Assembly: GCA_013177825.1 (NCBI GenBank) | Contig: JABLXX010000002.1 | Coordinates: 310,001-374,000, forward strand | Length of the DNA: 64,000 bases | Origin: Syntrophaceae bacterium | GTDB lineage: Bacteria > Desulfobacterota > Syntrophia > Syntrophales > PHBD01 | Reading direction: 5' to 3' | Shown here: positions 8,533 to 17,644 of the stretch, piece by piece | Numbering within the stretch: the first letter of the stretch is position 1 | How the letters are laid out: the number at the start of each line of letters is the position of its first letter | Notes under the pieces: generated by a model | Database searches by the model: none | What the model was told of the DNA's origin: nothing | What the model saw: the letters and a program-made list of their open reading frames with translations, nothing else | Translations under genes and position numbers: made by a program

Positions 8533-11500
8533 ATGGGATCCGATGACAGGACGAGGGAACAGCTTCTCCGGGAACTGGAGGAAAAAGAAAGCCGGATCTC
8601 CGAGTTGGAGGACACGCTCGCCGAAGCCGGTCGGCGGGGACAGGCCGTCGGAGATGGCTTGCCCTGCGGGGGAGGCGTGCAGAAGGATTCCGGCTCAGCG
8701 CTTGCCCCTCCCCCGAGTTTTTTCCAGATGATCCTCGACAAGGCCAACGATGTCTCCCTCATTGTCCAGGAGGGAAAATACGTCTACGTGAACGACAAGT
8801 TCGCGCAGCTCTTCGGAGGAAGCCGGGAGGAAGCCGTGCAGCGGCCTTTTGGAGCATTCATCCACCCGGACGACCGGCCCATGGTGATGGAGTACCACCG
8901 GCTGCGCCGGGAGGGGAAACCCGCGCCCGCCGTCTATGAGGTTCGCCTGAGGATGCAGGACGGGTCCGTCATGCACGGCGAGGTGTCCGCAATAGACATC
9001 GAGTATGAAGGAAGAAAAGCCTCCCTGGCGTTCATCCGGGACATCACGGTGCGGAAGCGGATCGAGACCGAGTTGCGAGAGAGCCGGGATCAGTTCAACC
9101 GGGTGATGGACAGCGTGTCGGACATCATCATCGTCCTGGACGCCCGGGGGAATGTCACGTTCGAATCACCCTCGACGGCCCGGATCCTCGGGTATCCGCC
9201 CGGCCATTTCATCGGCGGCAGCCCCTTCCCGCTGATCCACGAGGAGGACGTGGAGAGTGTCCTGGCCGAGTTTGCCGAAGTGATCCGCCGGGAGAACACG
9301 GGCGTTCCCACGGAGTTCCGGATCCGGAAAGCAAACGGCTCCTGGATCTGGCTGGCGGCAGTGGGCAACAACCTGGCCGAGTCGCCGGGCATTCAGGGCA
9401 TGGTGATCACGGCCCGGGACGTCACGGAAAAGCGGCGCATGGAGGACAGCCTGAGGGAAAGCGAATCCCGGTTCCGGGACCTGGCGGAACTCCTGCCCCA
9501 GGTTGTCTATGAAATGGACGAGCGGGGCGTTTTCACCTTCATGAACCGCTTCGGGTTGTCCCTGTTCGGCTATTCCGAGGAGGAGCTTGCCGCCGGTATC
9601 CATTTCCTGAACATTATCGCCCCGACGGACCACGGGCGGGTCTCTGAAAATGTCGCCCTGGCAATGAAAGGAGATTTGACACAGACGCGGTCGGAGTACA
9701 CGGCCATCCGGAAGAACGGCGAGGAATTTCCCCTGTTCGTTTCCTCCTCCTTCATCCAGAAGGAAGAAGGCATCCTGGGCATCCGGGGAGTCGCCATCGA
9801 CTTCAGCGAGATCCGGCGGTCGCAGCGGCTGCTGCAGGAGAGCGAGGAGCGGTGGCAGTTCGCCCTCGAAGGGGCGGGCGACGGCCTCTGGGACTGGAAC
9901 GTCCAGACGAACAGGGTCCTCTATTCCAGACAATGGAAGGCCATGCTGGGCTACGGGGAAGACGAGATCGGGGATTCGCTGGACGAGTGGGAGCGGCTGC
10001 TCCATCCGGACGACCAGGCTCGGGCCCACGAGGAACTGGACCGGCACTTCCGGGGCGAGACGCCGGTTTACACCTGCGAGCAGCGCCTGCTGTGCAAAGA
10101 CGGCTCCTACAAGTGGATCCTCGACCGGGGCCGGGTCATGATCTGGACTCCGGACGGCAAGCCGCTCAGGGCGATCGGCACCCATACGGACATCGATGAT
10201 CGCAAGCGGATGGACGAAGCCCTGCTGGAGTCGGAGAGCAAGTTCCGGGATCTGGCCGAAAAATCCGTCGTCGGCATCTATCTCGTCCAGGACAACACGT
10301 TTCAGTATATCAATGCGGAGTTCGCCCGCATTATCGGATACGAAGCCGGCCAGGTTACAGGCGTTCTGCTGGTCGATGACGTGATTCATCCGGAGGATCT
10401 GCCCCTGGTCAAAAACATGCTGGCGAGAAGGCTCTCGGGGGAACTGAAATCCCTCCGGTATGATTTCCGGGTCAGCAGAAAAGACGGGGACATAAGGCAC
10501 GTCGAGGTATTCAGTTCCCGTACCATGTACCGGGGACAGCCCGCGGTCATCGGCACGATGCTGGACATCACGGAGCGGAAGGACGCGGAGCGGAAGCTCC
10601 GGGACAGCGAGGAAAAGTACCGGGTCCTGTTCGAACACGCCAACGACGCCATCATCATCTGGGACGAGGAGCAGTTCATCGACTGCAACCGGAAGGCGCT
10701 GGAGATGTTCGGCTTTCCCTCAAAGGAAGATATCGTCGGCCGTCCGTTCACCCTGTCATCGCCCCCGCGTCAGCCGGACGGTCGGCCGTCCATCGAGGCC
10801 GCCAGGGAGAAGCGGGACGCCGCCATGTCAGGGGAGCCCCAGTTCTACGAGTGGCAGCACTGCCGTCCCGACGGCACGATCATCGAAGCGGAAACCGCTC
10901 TTCATGCCATCGAGCTGCAGGGGCAGGTCTATTTTCAGGCCATCATTCGCGACGTGACGGAGAGAAAGCGTTCGGAGGAGGCGCTGCAGCGCCTGAGCCT
11001 GGCCCTCGAACAGGCCGCAGAGGAAATCATCATCACGGATCCCGAGGGAGTGATCCAGTATGTCAACCCGGCCTTCGAGAAGATCACCGGGTACTCGAGG
11101 CACGAGGCGATCGGCCAGACGCCCCGACTCGTGAAGAGCGGCGTCCACGACAGGGCCTTTTACGAGCGGCTCTGGAGTACGATCAAGCGGGGAAGCATCT
11201 GGACGGGGCGGATTACAAACCGTCACAAGAGGGGAATGCTCATCCAGGAAGACGCGACCATCAGCCCCATTATCAGCTCGTCGGGCCGTGTCACCGGATT
11301 CATCTCGCTGAAGCGGGACATCACCGAAGAGGTCAGACTGGAATCCAAGCTCCGCCAGGCCCAGAAGATGGAGGCCATCGGTACGCTGGCTGGGGGAATC
11401 GCTCACGATTTCAACAACATTCTCGGGGCCATGATGGGATACACGGAGCTGGCAAGGCTGAAGGCCGGCGAGCCGCAGATCCGGTCCTACCTGGACCAGG

Positions 11501-12477
11501 TCCTGAAGGCCTGCAACCGCTCCCGGGACCTGGTCAACCAGATCCTCACGTTCAGCCGCCAGAAGGAGCAGGAGAAGAAACCCGTTGCCGTGGCGCCCAT
11601 CGTGAAAGAGGCCATGAAGCTGATGCGGTCCTCCTGCCCCTCCACGGTTGAGATCCGGCAGAACTATGGAACCGAAAAGGACATCATTCTCGCGGATCCC
11701 ACCCAGATTCACCAGGTCGTCATGAACCTCTGCACCAATGCGATCCATGCGATGAGGGACCGGGAAGGAATCCTGGCGGTGAGCCTCGGTCAGAAGGAGA
11801 TAACGGTTTACGACCCGTTCTATGACTCGGAGCTCAGGGAGGGGCCGTACGTGATGCTGACGGTCAGCGACACGGGCCAGGGGATCGACGCCTCCGTGCG
11901 GAATCGGATTTTCGATCCCTTCTTCACGACCAAGGTCCCCGGAGAGGGGACGGGGCTCGGGCTGTCCGTGGTGTACGGCATCGTGAAGGACCACGGAGGA
12001 TCCATCTCCGTGGAGAGCGAGCCCGGGAAGGGGTCCGTCTTCACGGTTTCCCTGCCGCTCGTCGAGGCCGACGAGCCGGGCGCCGGACGAGACGCCGAAC
12101 CGCCGCCCAGGGGGAAGGGGCGCATTCTCCTGGTTGACGACGAGGAGCCCCTTGCCGCCCTGGGGCAGGAGATGCTTACCTCCCTCGGGTACGACGTATC
12201 GGTCAGGCTGAGCAGCCTGGATGCCCTGGAGGCGTTCCGCACGAATCCGGCCCGTTTCAATCTCGTAATCACGGACATGACGATGCCGAACATGACCGGC
12301 GACCATCTGGCCCGGGAGATGCTGAAGATCCGTCCCGACCTCCCGATCATCCTGACCACCGGTTTCAGCGAGCGGATCAGCGAGGAAGAGGCGAAGAAGC
12401 TCGGGATCCGGGTGTTTGTCATGAAGCCCGTATCGCTCAAGGCCCTTGCCCAGGCGGTGCAGACGGCGCTGCAGTAG
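8533..12477 (+). CDS. Hybrid sensor histidine kinase with seven PAS domains and a C-terminal receiver
   Basis: The 1314-residue protein has a short N-terminal coiled coil (about 8-30), then seven PAS/PAC repeats (about 62-175, 185-300, 310-425, 437-555, 565-680, 690-810, 822-935), a HisKA domain with phospho-acceptor His958 in GGIAHDFNN, an HATPase domain (SDTGQGID, FDPFFTTK, GTGLGLS; about 1050-1175) and a receiver domain with Asp1248 in VITDMTMPN. No transmembrane segment is visible, so sensing is cytoplasmic. RBS CGGAGG precedes ATG 8533. No response regulator with an output domain adjoins it; the attached receiver may pass the phosphate to a distant partner. Ligands or cofactors of the PAS units cannot be told. 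Confidence 0.93.
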   Translation: MGSDDRTREQLLRELEEKESRISELEDTLAEAGRRGQAVGDGLPCGGGVQKDSGSALAPPPSFFQMILDKANDVSLIVQEGKYVYVNDKFAQLFGGSREEAVQRPFGAFIHPDDRPMVMEYHRLRREGKPAPAVYEVRLRMQDGSVMHGEVSAIDIEYEGRKASLAFIRDITVRKRIETELRESRDQFNRVMDSVSDIIIVLDARGNVTFESPSTARILGYPPGHFIGGSPFPLIHEEDVESVLAEFAEVIRRENTGVPTEFRIRKANGSWIWLAAVGNNLAESPGIQGMVITARDVTEKRRMEDSLRESESRFRDLAELLPQVVYEMDERGVFTFMNRFGLSLFGYSEEELAAGIHFLNIIAPTDHGRVSENVALAMKGDLTQTRSEYTAIRKNGEEFPLFVSSSFIQKEEGILGIRGVAIDFSEIRRSQRLLQESEERWQFALEGAGDGLWDWNVQTNRVLYSRQWKAMLGYGEDEIGDSLDEWERLLHPDDQARAHEELDRHFRGETPVYTCEQRLLCKDGSYKWILDRGRVMIWTPDGKPLRAIGTHTDIDDRKRMDEALLESESKFRDLAEKSVVGIYLVQDNTFQYINAEFARIIGYEAGQVTGVLLVDDVIHPEDLPLVKNMLARRLSGELKSLRYDFRVSRKDGDIRHVEVFSSRTMYRGQPAVIGTMLDITERKDAERKLRDSEEKYRVLFEHANDAIIIWDEEQFIDCNRKALEMFGFPSKEDIVGRPFTLSSPPRQPDGRPSIEAAREKRDAAMSGEPQFYEWQHCRPDGTIIEAETALHAIELQGQVYFQAIIRDVTERKRSEEALQRLSLALEQAAEEIIITDPEGVIQYVNPAFEKITGYSRHEAIGQTPRLVKSGVHDRAFYERLWSTIKRGSIWTGRITNRHKRGMLIQEDATISPIISSSGRVTGFISLKRDITEEVRLESKLRQAQKMEAIGTLAGGIAHDFNNILGAMMGYTELARLKAGEPQIRSYLDQVLKACNRSRDLVNQILTFSRQKEQEKKPVAVAPIVKEAMKLMRSSCPSTVEIRQNYGTEKDIILADPTQIHQVVMNLCTNAIHAMRDREGILAVSLGQKEITVYDPFYDSELREGPYVMLTVSDTGQGIDASVRNRIFDPFFTTKVPGEGTGLGLSVVYGIVKDHGGSISVESEPGKGSVFTVSLPLVEADEPGAGRDAEPPPRGKGRILLVDDEEPLAALGQEMLTSLGYDVSVRLSSLDALEAFRTNPARFNLVITDMTMPNMTGDHLAREMLKIRPDLPIILTTGFSERISEEEAKKLGIRVFVMKPVSLKALAQAVQTALQ

Positions 12478-12618
12478 AAACGGCGGGCGGGAGCCCTTCA
12501 ACGAATCAAGGCAGGAAGTGAGAAGTCGGATAGCGGATCAGGACAGGCCGAAACAGGAACTGATCGCGCAACTGGACAGAGGTTCCGCTGTAAAAGACAG
12601 GAATCCGATACCGGATGC

Positions 12619-13347
12619 CTAGGGAATCCGCCGGCCGTCGAGGTAGAGGCCCGTTATCAGGCCCCGGCCGTCCTCCCGGAGGGCCACCTCCACCCGGAGG
12701 TCCCGGGCGTTGCGGGCCCTTTCAACGGCCTTCCCCTTTCCTTCCTCCAGGAAGAAGTGCTCGATGCCGTATTCAACGGAGGCCTGCCGGAAGGAGATTT
12801 TCTTCACGGCCGTCACCGTCCCGGCCACGGCTTCCCCAGCGCGGCAACGGGCGTCCTCCTTTTCCCGCAGGGACGCCTGCACCTGACCGCCGCGGTCCAG
12901 GCACAGAATCACCCTCTCCCCTTCATGGAACGAAAACCAGCGTGGCTCGAAGGTGCGGTCGCCGGCCCCGTCCGTCCGGAGCGTGACCTGATAGCGGACA
13001 GCCTTTTCGTTCACGCGGGTCACCCTTCCCTTGAGAAACTTTCCGCCCGGCGGAACGGTGCCGCTTGCGGACGCCATGCGGTATGTTCCGTCCTCCGCCT
13101 TTTCCAGAGCGGCAAAGATTCGGTCGTTGCGCCTGAGGTTCTCCCGGATTCCCGCCCGGTCGAGATCGATGGTCGAGAGGTCGTAGGCCAGGGTCACGTA
13201 GTCGCCGCGGAAAAGGTCCCGCGGATCGACGGGAGCCGACTGCAGGAGGATGCGCTCCCCCGTTGCTACCCGGTATTCCCGGTAGCCGACGATTCCGATG
13301 AGGAGCAGGACCTGCAGGAGGATCACGACGGCAAATTTCAGTCTCAC
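12619..13347 (-). CDS. GDYXXLXY-domain membrane-anchored protein
   Basis: The 242-residue product has one N-terminal membrane helix (FAVVILLQVLLLIGIVGY, about residues 4-21) and the signature DYVTLAYDLS at about 57, from which the GDYXXLXY family is named. I chose GTG 13347: its GTGA overlaps the stop of the DUF2157 gene, and AAGGAGG lies just before it. The frame continues open far upstream but there it is only the antiparallel shadow of DUF2157. Family members almost always follow a DUF2157 or DUF4401 membrane protein; the biochemical role is unknown. The downstream 140 bases to the convergent kinase hold no clear terminator. Confidence 0.82.
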   Translation of the reverse strand: MRLKFAVVILLQVLLLIGIVGYREYRVATGERILLQSAPVDPRDLFRGDYVTLAYDLSTIDLDRAGIRENLRRNDRIFAALEKAEDGTYRMASASGTVPPGGKFLKGRVTRVNEKAVRYQVTLRTDGAGDRTFEPRWFSFHEGERVILCLDRGGQVQASLREKEDARCRAGEAVAGTVTAVKKISFRQASVEYGIEHFFLEEGKGKAVERARNARDLRVEVALREDGRGLITGLYLDGRRIP

Positions 13348-14561
13348 GGGATCTCCTCCTTCACCCGGAACGATTCGAGGACGACGCGGCGCTTCCGCTC
13401 CAGAAACAGGCCACCGGCCAGCAGGATGCATCCGCCGGCGATGAAGAAAAGCGACCGCGGCAGGAGCTTCCAGAAGAAATCCACGTATCGCGCAACCACG
13501 TCCAGCACGAAAAACACGAGACCGATATTGATGTACAGCGGCCGGCGGCGGATGTAGCCGAGGCAGATCAGCCCGATGATACCGGCAGCAAAGAGGAGGT
13601 TGAACAGCAGGCGCGGCGACAGGAATCCGGGACCCGTCGCCACGCCCGGAGACGTCGCCGCCAGGAGGCAGAGACCGGCTGTCAGCGTGGCAAGCGCCGC
13701 GAGCTCGGCTCTCCAGCCGGCATCCCTGCTGCCCTTCAGGGTGGTAACGGCGGCCGCCGCTGCGAACAGGACCAGGATTCCCAGGTAAAACGGCATCAGC
13801 TCCGGTGTCCCCAGGTTTTCCTGCCGGGTGTCGAAGGTCAGAAGAAACGTCCCGGCATAGGTCATCAGGAGTCCGACCAGGACATACGGTCCGGAGAGCT
13901 CCCGGAACGAAGCCGACCCCTCGTGGGCCAGGCCGAGGACCCAGACCGCCATGCCGGCCGTCCAGTAGAGGACGATGACCGGGACGTACTGGAAGAGATC
14001 CGATACGTGAAAGCTCGCCTCCATGCCCAGCCACAGAGAGAGTGCCAGGAGGGAGAGCAAGAGGACGCTTCGGAAGCGCAGCAGGTACGCCAGGGGCAGG
14101 ATCCCCAGGCCCCACAGGAGCGGGCCGTTGGGGTAGTGAACGGTGATGTTGTAAATCTGGGCGATCAGGAAAATCCCCGCGCCGAAGAGGATGGACCCGA
14201 GCAGGATCAGCGAGGCGCCCACCCGGGGAAAGTTTTTCTTTTCGTACCGCAGCCAGTAGCCGAGGCCATGGCTGGTCAGGAGCGAGACGAAGATGATGCC
14301 GAGCTTGGCGATGCGGGGAATCTCCGACCAGTTGGCGGCGATGAACAGAAGCACCCCCACCCCCACGAGGATGGACCCGAGGATGGAAATCGTCTGGATC
14401 ATCCTGCCGGAACCGGCTTTCTGCTCGATTTCCTCGATGTGCCGGTAGCGCGCCAGGATCCGCTCCCGCTGCTCCTCGGTCAGCAGGCCGTCGGCCCGCC
14501 ACTGCTCCATTTCCTTTTTGAGCTTCCGCTGAAACGCCGCGTCGATGGAATCCTGCATCAT
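13344..14561 (-). CDS. DUF2157 polytopic membrane protein
   Basis: The 405-residue product has a soluble N-terminal helical part (about 1-55; MEQWRADGLLTEEQRERILARY, typical of DUF2157) followed by about ten to twelve hydrophobic segments, and ends with a basic FLERKRR stretch. It overlaps the next gene by GTGA, so the two are translationally coupled. Starts at ATG 14561 or the adjacent ATG 14558, with GGAAGGGA upstream. Function is unknown; the pair is common in Gram-negative bacteria. Confidence 0.82.
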   Translation of the reverse strand: MMQDSIDAAFQRKLKKEMEQWRADGLLTEEQRERILARYRHIEEIEQKAGSGRMIQTISILGSILVGVGVLLFIAANWSEIPRIAKLGIIFVSLLTSHGLGYWLRYEKKNFPRVGASLILLGSILFGAGIFLIAQIYNITVHYPNGPLLWGLGILPLAYLLRFRSVLLLSLLALSLWLGMEASFHVSDLFQYVPVIVLYWTAGMAVWVLGLAHEGSASFRELSGPYVLVGLLMTYAGTFLLTFDTRQENLGTPELMPFYLGILVLFAAAAAVTTLKGSRDAGWRAELAALATLTAGLCLLAATSPGVATGPGFLSPRLLFNLLFAAGIIGLICLGYIRRRPLYINIGLVFFVLDVVARYVDFFWKLLPRSLFFIAGGCILLAGGLFLERKRRVVLESFRVKEEIP

Positions 14562-14617
14562 GGTCCCTTCCGCTTCATATGGCTGGTTACTGAAATCCCG
14601 CTTTTCACTTTACCCTG

Positions 14618-16081
14618 TCACAAGCATCCGGCGCATTCGCCCAGGACCCAGGGAATTTCACCCATATCCTGCGTCCGGTTCCGGTCGATGCCCAGATCGT
14701 CCAGCAGCGGCGCCAGGGGGTCTGGCTCCCGGTAATAGCCCAATTCCTGCAATTCCTGCAGTGCCTCCTCCCGGGAAACAAGCCCGAAATAAACGCCCGC
14801 ACTGACTTCGACCACGGACTGGGGGAAAAGGGTGGTTCGTGCGGCCTGAAAGCGTTTGAACTGGCAATAGTCCTTCACCTTTTCAATCCGGCAACTGGTG
14901 TGCAAAAGCCCTTTTTGTCCCGGCGGCATCTGCCAGTCCATTTCCCTCTTTATAATCTCGACAACGTCGCTCCATGAGCCGTAGGTGACATTGGTCTGTA
15001 GCCTGCGCAATGTGGGAATGGGCATGTCCGGATCGTTCTCCGCCCGGGCCAGGATGTTTTCCAGGGGAACGAAAACGGGGGGCAGGCGCTTTTTGACGGT
15101 AGCCATCAATCGCAGGATTTCGGCATTCAGGGAATAAGGCTGCAGGGGCTCCGCGGTTTTCGTGATCGTCCGCAAAAAGTTCAATGTGTTGGCACGATGA
15201 TCGGGGGTTTGTTCTTTCCGGGGTTGTCCCGACTTGATTTCGCTCATCACATAGTTCATGACCGACAGCTGCACCTCTTCAACCCCGTGCATGATCAGGG
15301 GAATGTTTTCCTGTGCCGCCAGAGGGTAAAAGAGCGCATGCGCCGCCATCGGGCAGAGGCAGGGGAGACCGGTGTGCTCGAACTGGCTGCGCATGGCCTG
15401 GCGGACCATGTTCCAGGGCAGGGTGCGCTCCAAGAATTCCACGTCCGGAAGCAGGCGCATGGCCCGGCGGGCATTCTCCCGGCACGTTTCATTGGTGTAG
15501 GGCATGTTCCATGAGGCGACAAGCACCCGGAGCCCGAGTTTCCTGGCGAGATACCAGAGCAGGAACGTAGAGTCCTTTCCCCCGGTATACAAGACCATGA
15601 CGTCAAAGCGGGAGCCGGTGTTTTGAGAGGCGATCCGAAGGAGATCCTCGTCCGTTGTTCCCTCCTGCGCCAGGGAATCCGCTCCGGACTCTTTTGCCCG
15701 CTCGTAGCACTGGCAAAAGGCGCACAGGCCGTTTGCATCGAATTCCAGTCCGGGCAGGAGATAGTCGTTGTTGACGCAGCGCACGCACTGCCGATGACTG
15801 TCCATGGTGGAAGGCGAACGGACCTCCGCCGCCTCCACGATGACCCCTTCCGCAACCAGCCGGGCGTAGATTTCATGGCTACGGAGATCCGACGGCAAAT
15901 CGGTGCCGGCGGTTTTGCCGTTCAGCAGGGATAGACGATCGGCCAGTTCACGCGGCAGGGGGATGATGTTTCGTGCATGGTTGGGCGGGTTGCGAAGGCC
16001 GTAATAGACCAGTCGCGTTCCGTCGTCCGTTTCCCGGAGATGCCAGCGGTATTGGAGGGCCGGATATCTCAGTGCGCTCAT
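14618..16081 (-). CDS. Zinc-finger PP-loop ATP pyrophosphatase (N-acetyl sugar amidotransferase-like) with an N-terminal RRE/PqqD-like region
   Basis: The 487-residue protein has three parts. Residues about 1-90 end in a small helical unit (ELADRLSLLNGKT...LVAEGVIVE) whose spacing recalls PqqD-like/RiPP recognition folds. Then a C99-x2-C102 ... C120-x2-C123 zinc site, and a PP-loop YTGGKDST at 165-172 for ATP adenylation, the layout of WbpG-type amidotransferases and related N-type ATP pyrophosphatases. The C-terminal third is Cys-rich and ends in CAGCL, an extra C-x2-C. AAGGAGA lies before ATG 16081. It stands alone between DUF2157 (57 bases away) and an 876-base non-coding stretch; no sugar-biosynthesis genes are near. 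PP-loop and zinc site are seen; the RRE resemblance and any substrate are inference. Confidence 0.75.
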   Translation of the reverse strand: MSALRYPALQYRWHLRETDDGTRLVYYGLRNPPNHARNIIPLPRELADRLSLLNGKTAGTDLPSDLRSHEIYARLVAEGVIVEAAEVRSPSTMDSHRQCVRCVNNDYLLPGLEFDANGLCAFCQCYERAKESGADSLAQEGTTDEDLLRIASQNTGSRFDVMVLYTGGKDSTFLLWYLARKLGLRVLVASWNMPYTNETCRENARRAMRLLPDVEFLERTLPWNMVRQAMRSQFEHTGLPCLCPMAAHALFYPLAAQENIPLIMHGVEEVQLSVMNYVMSEIKSGQPRKEQTPDHRANTLNFLRTITKTAEPLQPYSLNAEILRLMATVKKRLPPVFVPLENILARAENDPDMPIPTLRRLQTNVTYGSWSDVVEIIKREMDWQMPPGQKGLLHTSCRIEKVKDYCQFKRFQAARTTLFPQSVVEVSAGVYFGLVSREEALQELQELGYYREPDPLAPLLDDLGIDRNRTQDMGEIPWVLGECAGCL

Positions 16082-16957
16082 GTGTTTCTCCTTGATCGAT
16101 TTGTTTTTTCAATTGGCAGTCGATCCCGTTTTGATCTGACCAGACAATCCGTTCATCATTCGATGATTCATGATCGCCATTCTTTTGCAGACGCTGAATA
16201 AATTTTGTCAATGAATAATTGATCCTGCCGTCCAACACAGGATGATTCTCATCCGAACCGTGGTCCGGTTTCAGCCACCCAATATTAATGAGTGATATTA
16301 TTGTGTTTCGCATGTTTGCTGACCGGCCGGGGATAGGTGTTGCCACGGTTGTGATTGAAAATCATCCATCAGCCGGCTTCGGGACCCCGGTTGGGAAGGA
16401 GGGGACTTTCCGCTCCGTCGATCGCATGTGTGCGTATTGATACAGTAATGTATTATCTCGAGGGAAGGAGGATCCAAGGTCCCCCCGCCGGTGGCACGAA
16501 TCTGGCTGTCCACTCCACAAGTTCTCTCGATCGATCCCTCGGAATCTTGATTCGAACAGCCGACCGACACGGCCGGAAAAGAACGTTTCGAGTCGATCCG
16601 AGGGGATGATTTCCTCTCAGCATGTGGCGTCCGCATCACTCCGGGGACGATTCCCACGATCCCGGACGGACGTATACCCATCTACGCTTGTGACGACGCG
16701 GAAGCGTCTCCTTCATATCATTCATGACGGCCGATTCCGGGTCCCGGGCTTCGGGGTGCGGGGATACCGTTGCCGGCCCGGCCGGCTTGCGGCCGGGGTC
16801 CATCCACAGGAGTATCCCTGTGCGCCCGCCGGACGATCCCGACGATTCTTTCCCGGTTGCGGACCCTCCACTGGGGCCGGAATGGGAGGCGTCGGGACGG
16901 GAGACGAAGACCGAGGGGCAGGCAGGAAAACCAATTCAGGAAACGGGAGGCAGATGC
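16082..16957. other. Long intergenic region between divergent genes
   Basis: This 876-base stretch separates the minus-strand PP-loop gene from the plus-strand acyl-CoA operon. The part near the PP-loop gene (16090-16330) is AT-rich with small inverted repeats (for example ATCAT-TCG-ATGAT at about 16157). The rest is GC-rich with AGGAGG-like strings at about 16397 and 16466 that are not followed by a credible start. A weak sigma-54-like box lies at 16492-16507. Open frames here lack ribosome sites or protein-like composition. I see no RNA gene. Confidence 0.5.
16492..16507 (+). promoter_or_regulatory. Possible sigma-54 promoter for the second acyl-CoA operon
   Basis: TGGCAC-GAATC-TGGCT differs from the sigma-54 consensus TGGCAC-N5-TTGCW by one base (second T of the -12 box) and keeps the GG/GC spacing. 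It would give a leader of about 440 bases before the MaoC gene, which is long, so the assignment is tentative. Confidence 0.3.
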
Positions 16958-17413
16958 ATGAACAAGGACTGTTTTGAGGATTACACGCTGGGAGAGTGCC
17001 TGGTCAGTCCGGGCCGGACGATCACCGAGACGGACATCGTCTTTTTCTCCGCCTTTACGGGCGACTGGCATCCTCTCCACACCGACGTAGAGTATGCGAA
17101 AAAGTCGTTTTTCGGGGAGCGGATCGCCCACGGGATGCTGGGACTCGTCGTCGGGTCGGCACTGATGTTCCGCCTCGGTCCCAACGTCCTCCTGCCCAAG
17201 AGCTTCATTGCTTTCTACGGCATGGACAAGATCCGCTTCACCGGCCCGATCAAGATCGGCGACACGATCCGTTGCGAGGCCGTGGTGAAGGAGCTTCAGG
17301 CGCGGGACGAGAAGACGGGGGTCCTCCGGTACGAGGCGAGCATCAAGAACCAGCGCGACGAGACGTGCCTGGTCTTTCACCCGGGATTCCTGGTGGGGCG
17401 CAGGAAGGCATAG
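16958..17413 (+). CDS. MaoC-family (R)-specific enoyl-CoA hydratase
   Basis: A 151-residue single hot-dog domain hydratase. The hydratase-2 motif is present as GDWHPLHTDVEYAKKS (Asp and His of the catalytic pair, about residues 33-38) followed by RIAHGMLG. It should add water to an enoyl-CoA to give the (R)-3-hydroxyacyl-CoA. ATG 16958 follows GGGAGG by seven bases; the open frame runs further upstream but those codons look like leader sequence. First gene of the run to 26204 that encodes ligases, dehydrogenases and a crotonase, so it likely works on an intermediate of that pathway. Confidence 0.85.
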   Translation: MNKDCFEDYTLGECLVSPGRTITETDIVFFSAFTGDWHPLHTDVEYAKKSFFGERIAHGMLGLVVGSALMFRLGPNVLLPKSFIAFYGMDKIRFTGPIKIGDTIRCEAVVKELQARDEKTGVLRYEASIKNQRDETCLVFHPGFLVGRRKA

Positions 17414-17644
17414 CGAGGCCGGCGATCCGGCGGCATTGCCTTGCATGGAAACCATGGCCGGCGAACAGGCTGCCGGTTTCAGTCGTATCGGGATTGCGCG
17501 GGTCAGGCTGTATTTAAAACTGCGCCGCGGGAAGGGGTTTCTGTCGAACATTCGGAATATCGTCCAGAGGCAGGTACATCCCATGACAACAAGGAGAGGC
17601 CGGTAATGAAGCATTGACCACAACCTGAAAAATGGAGGGGACAA

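Noticed and set aside
13348-14502. Upstream extension of the GDYXXLXY gene on the minus strand
   Set aside because: The extension lies entirely over the DUF2157 gene in another frame; a GTG with an ideal ribosome site starts the true gene.
16100-16346. Minus-strand frame upstream of the PP-loop gene, considered as a precursor peptide or small regulator
   Set aside because: No ribosome site before its ATG codons and it runs into the start of the PP-loop gene in another frame.
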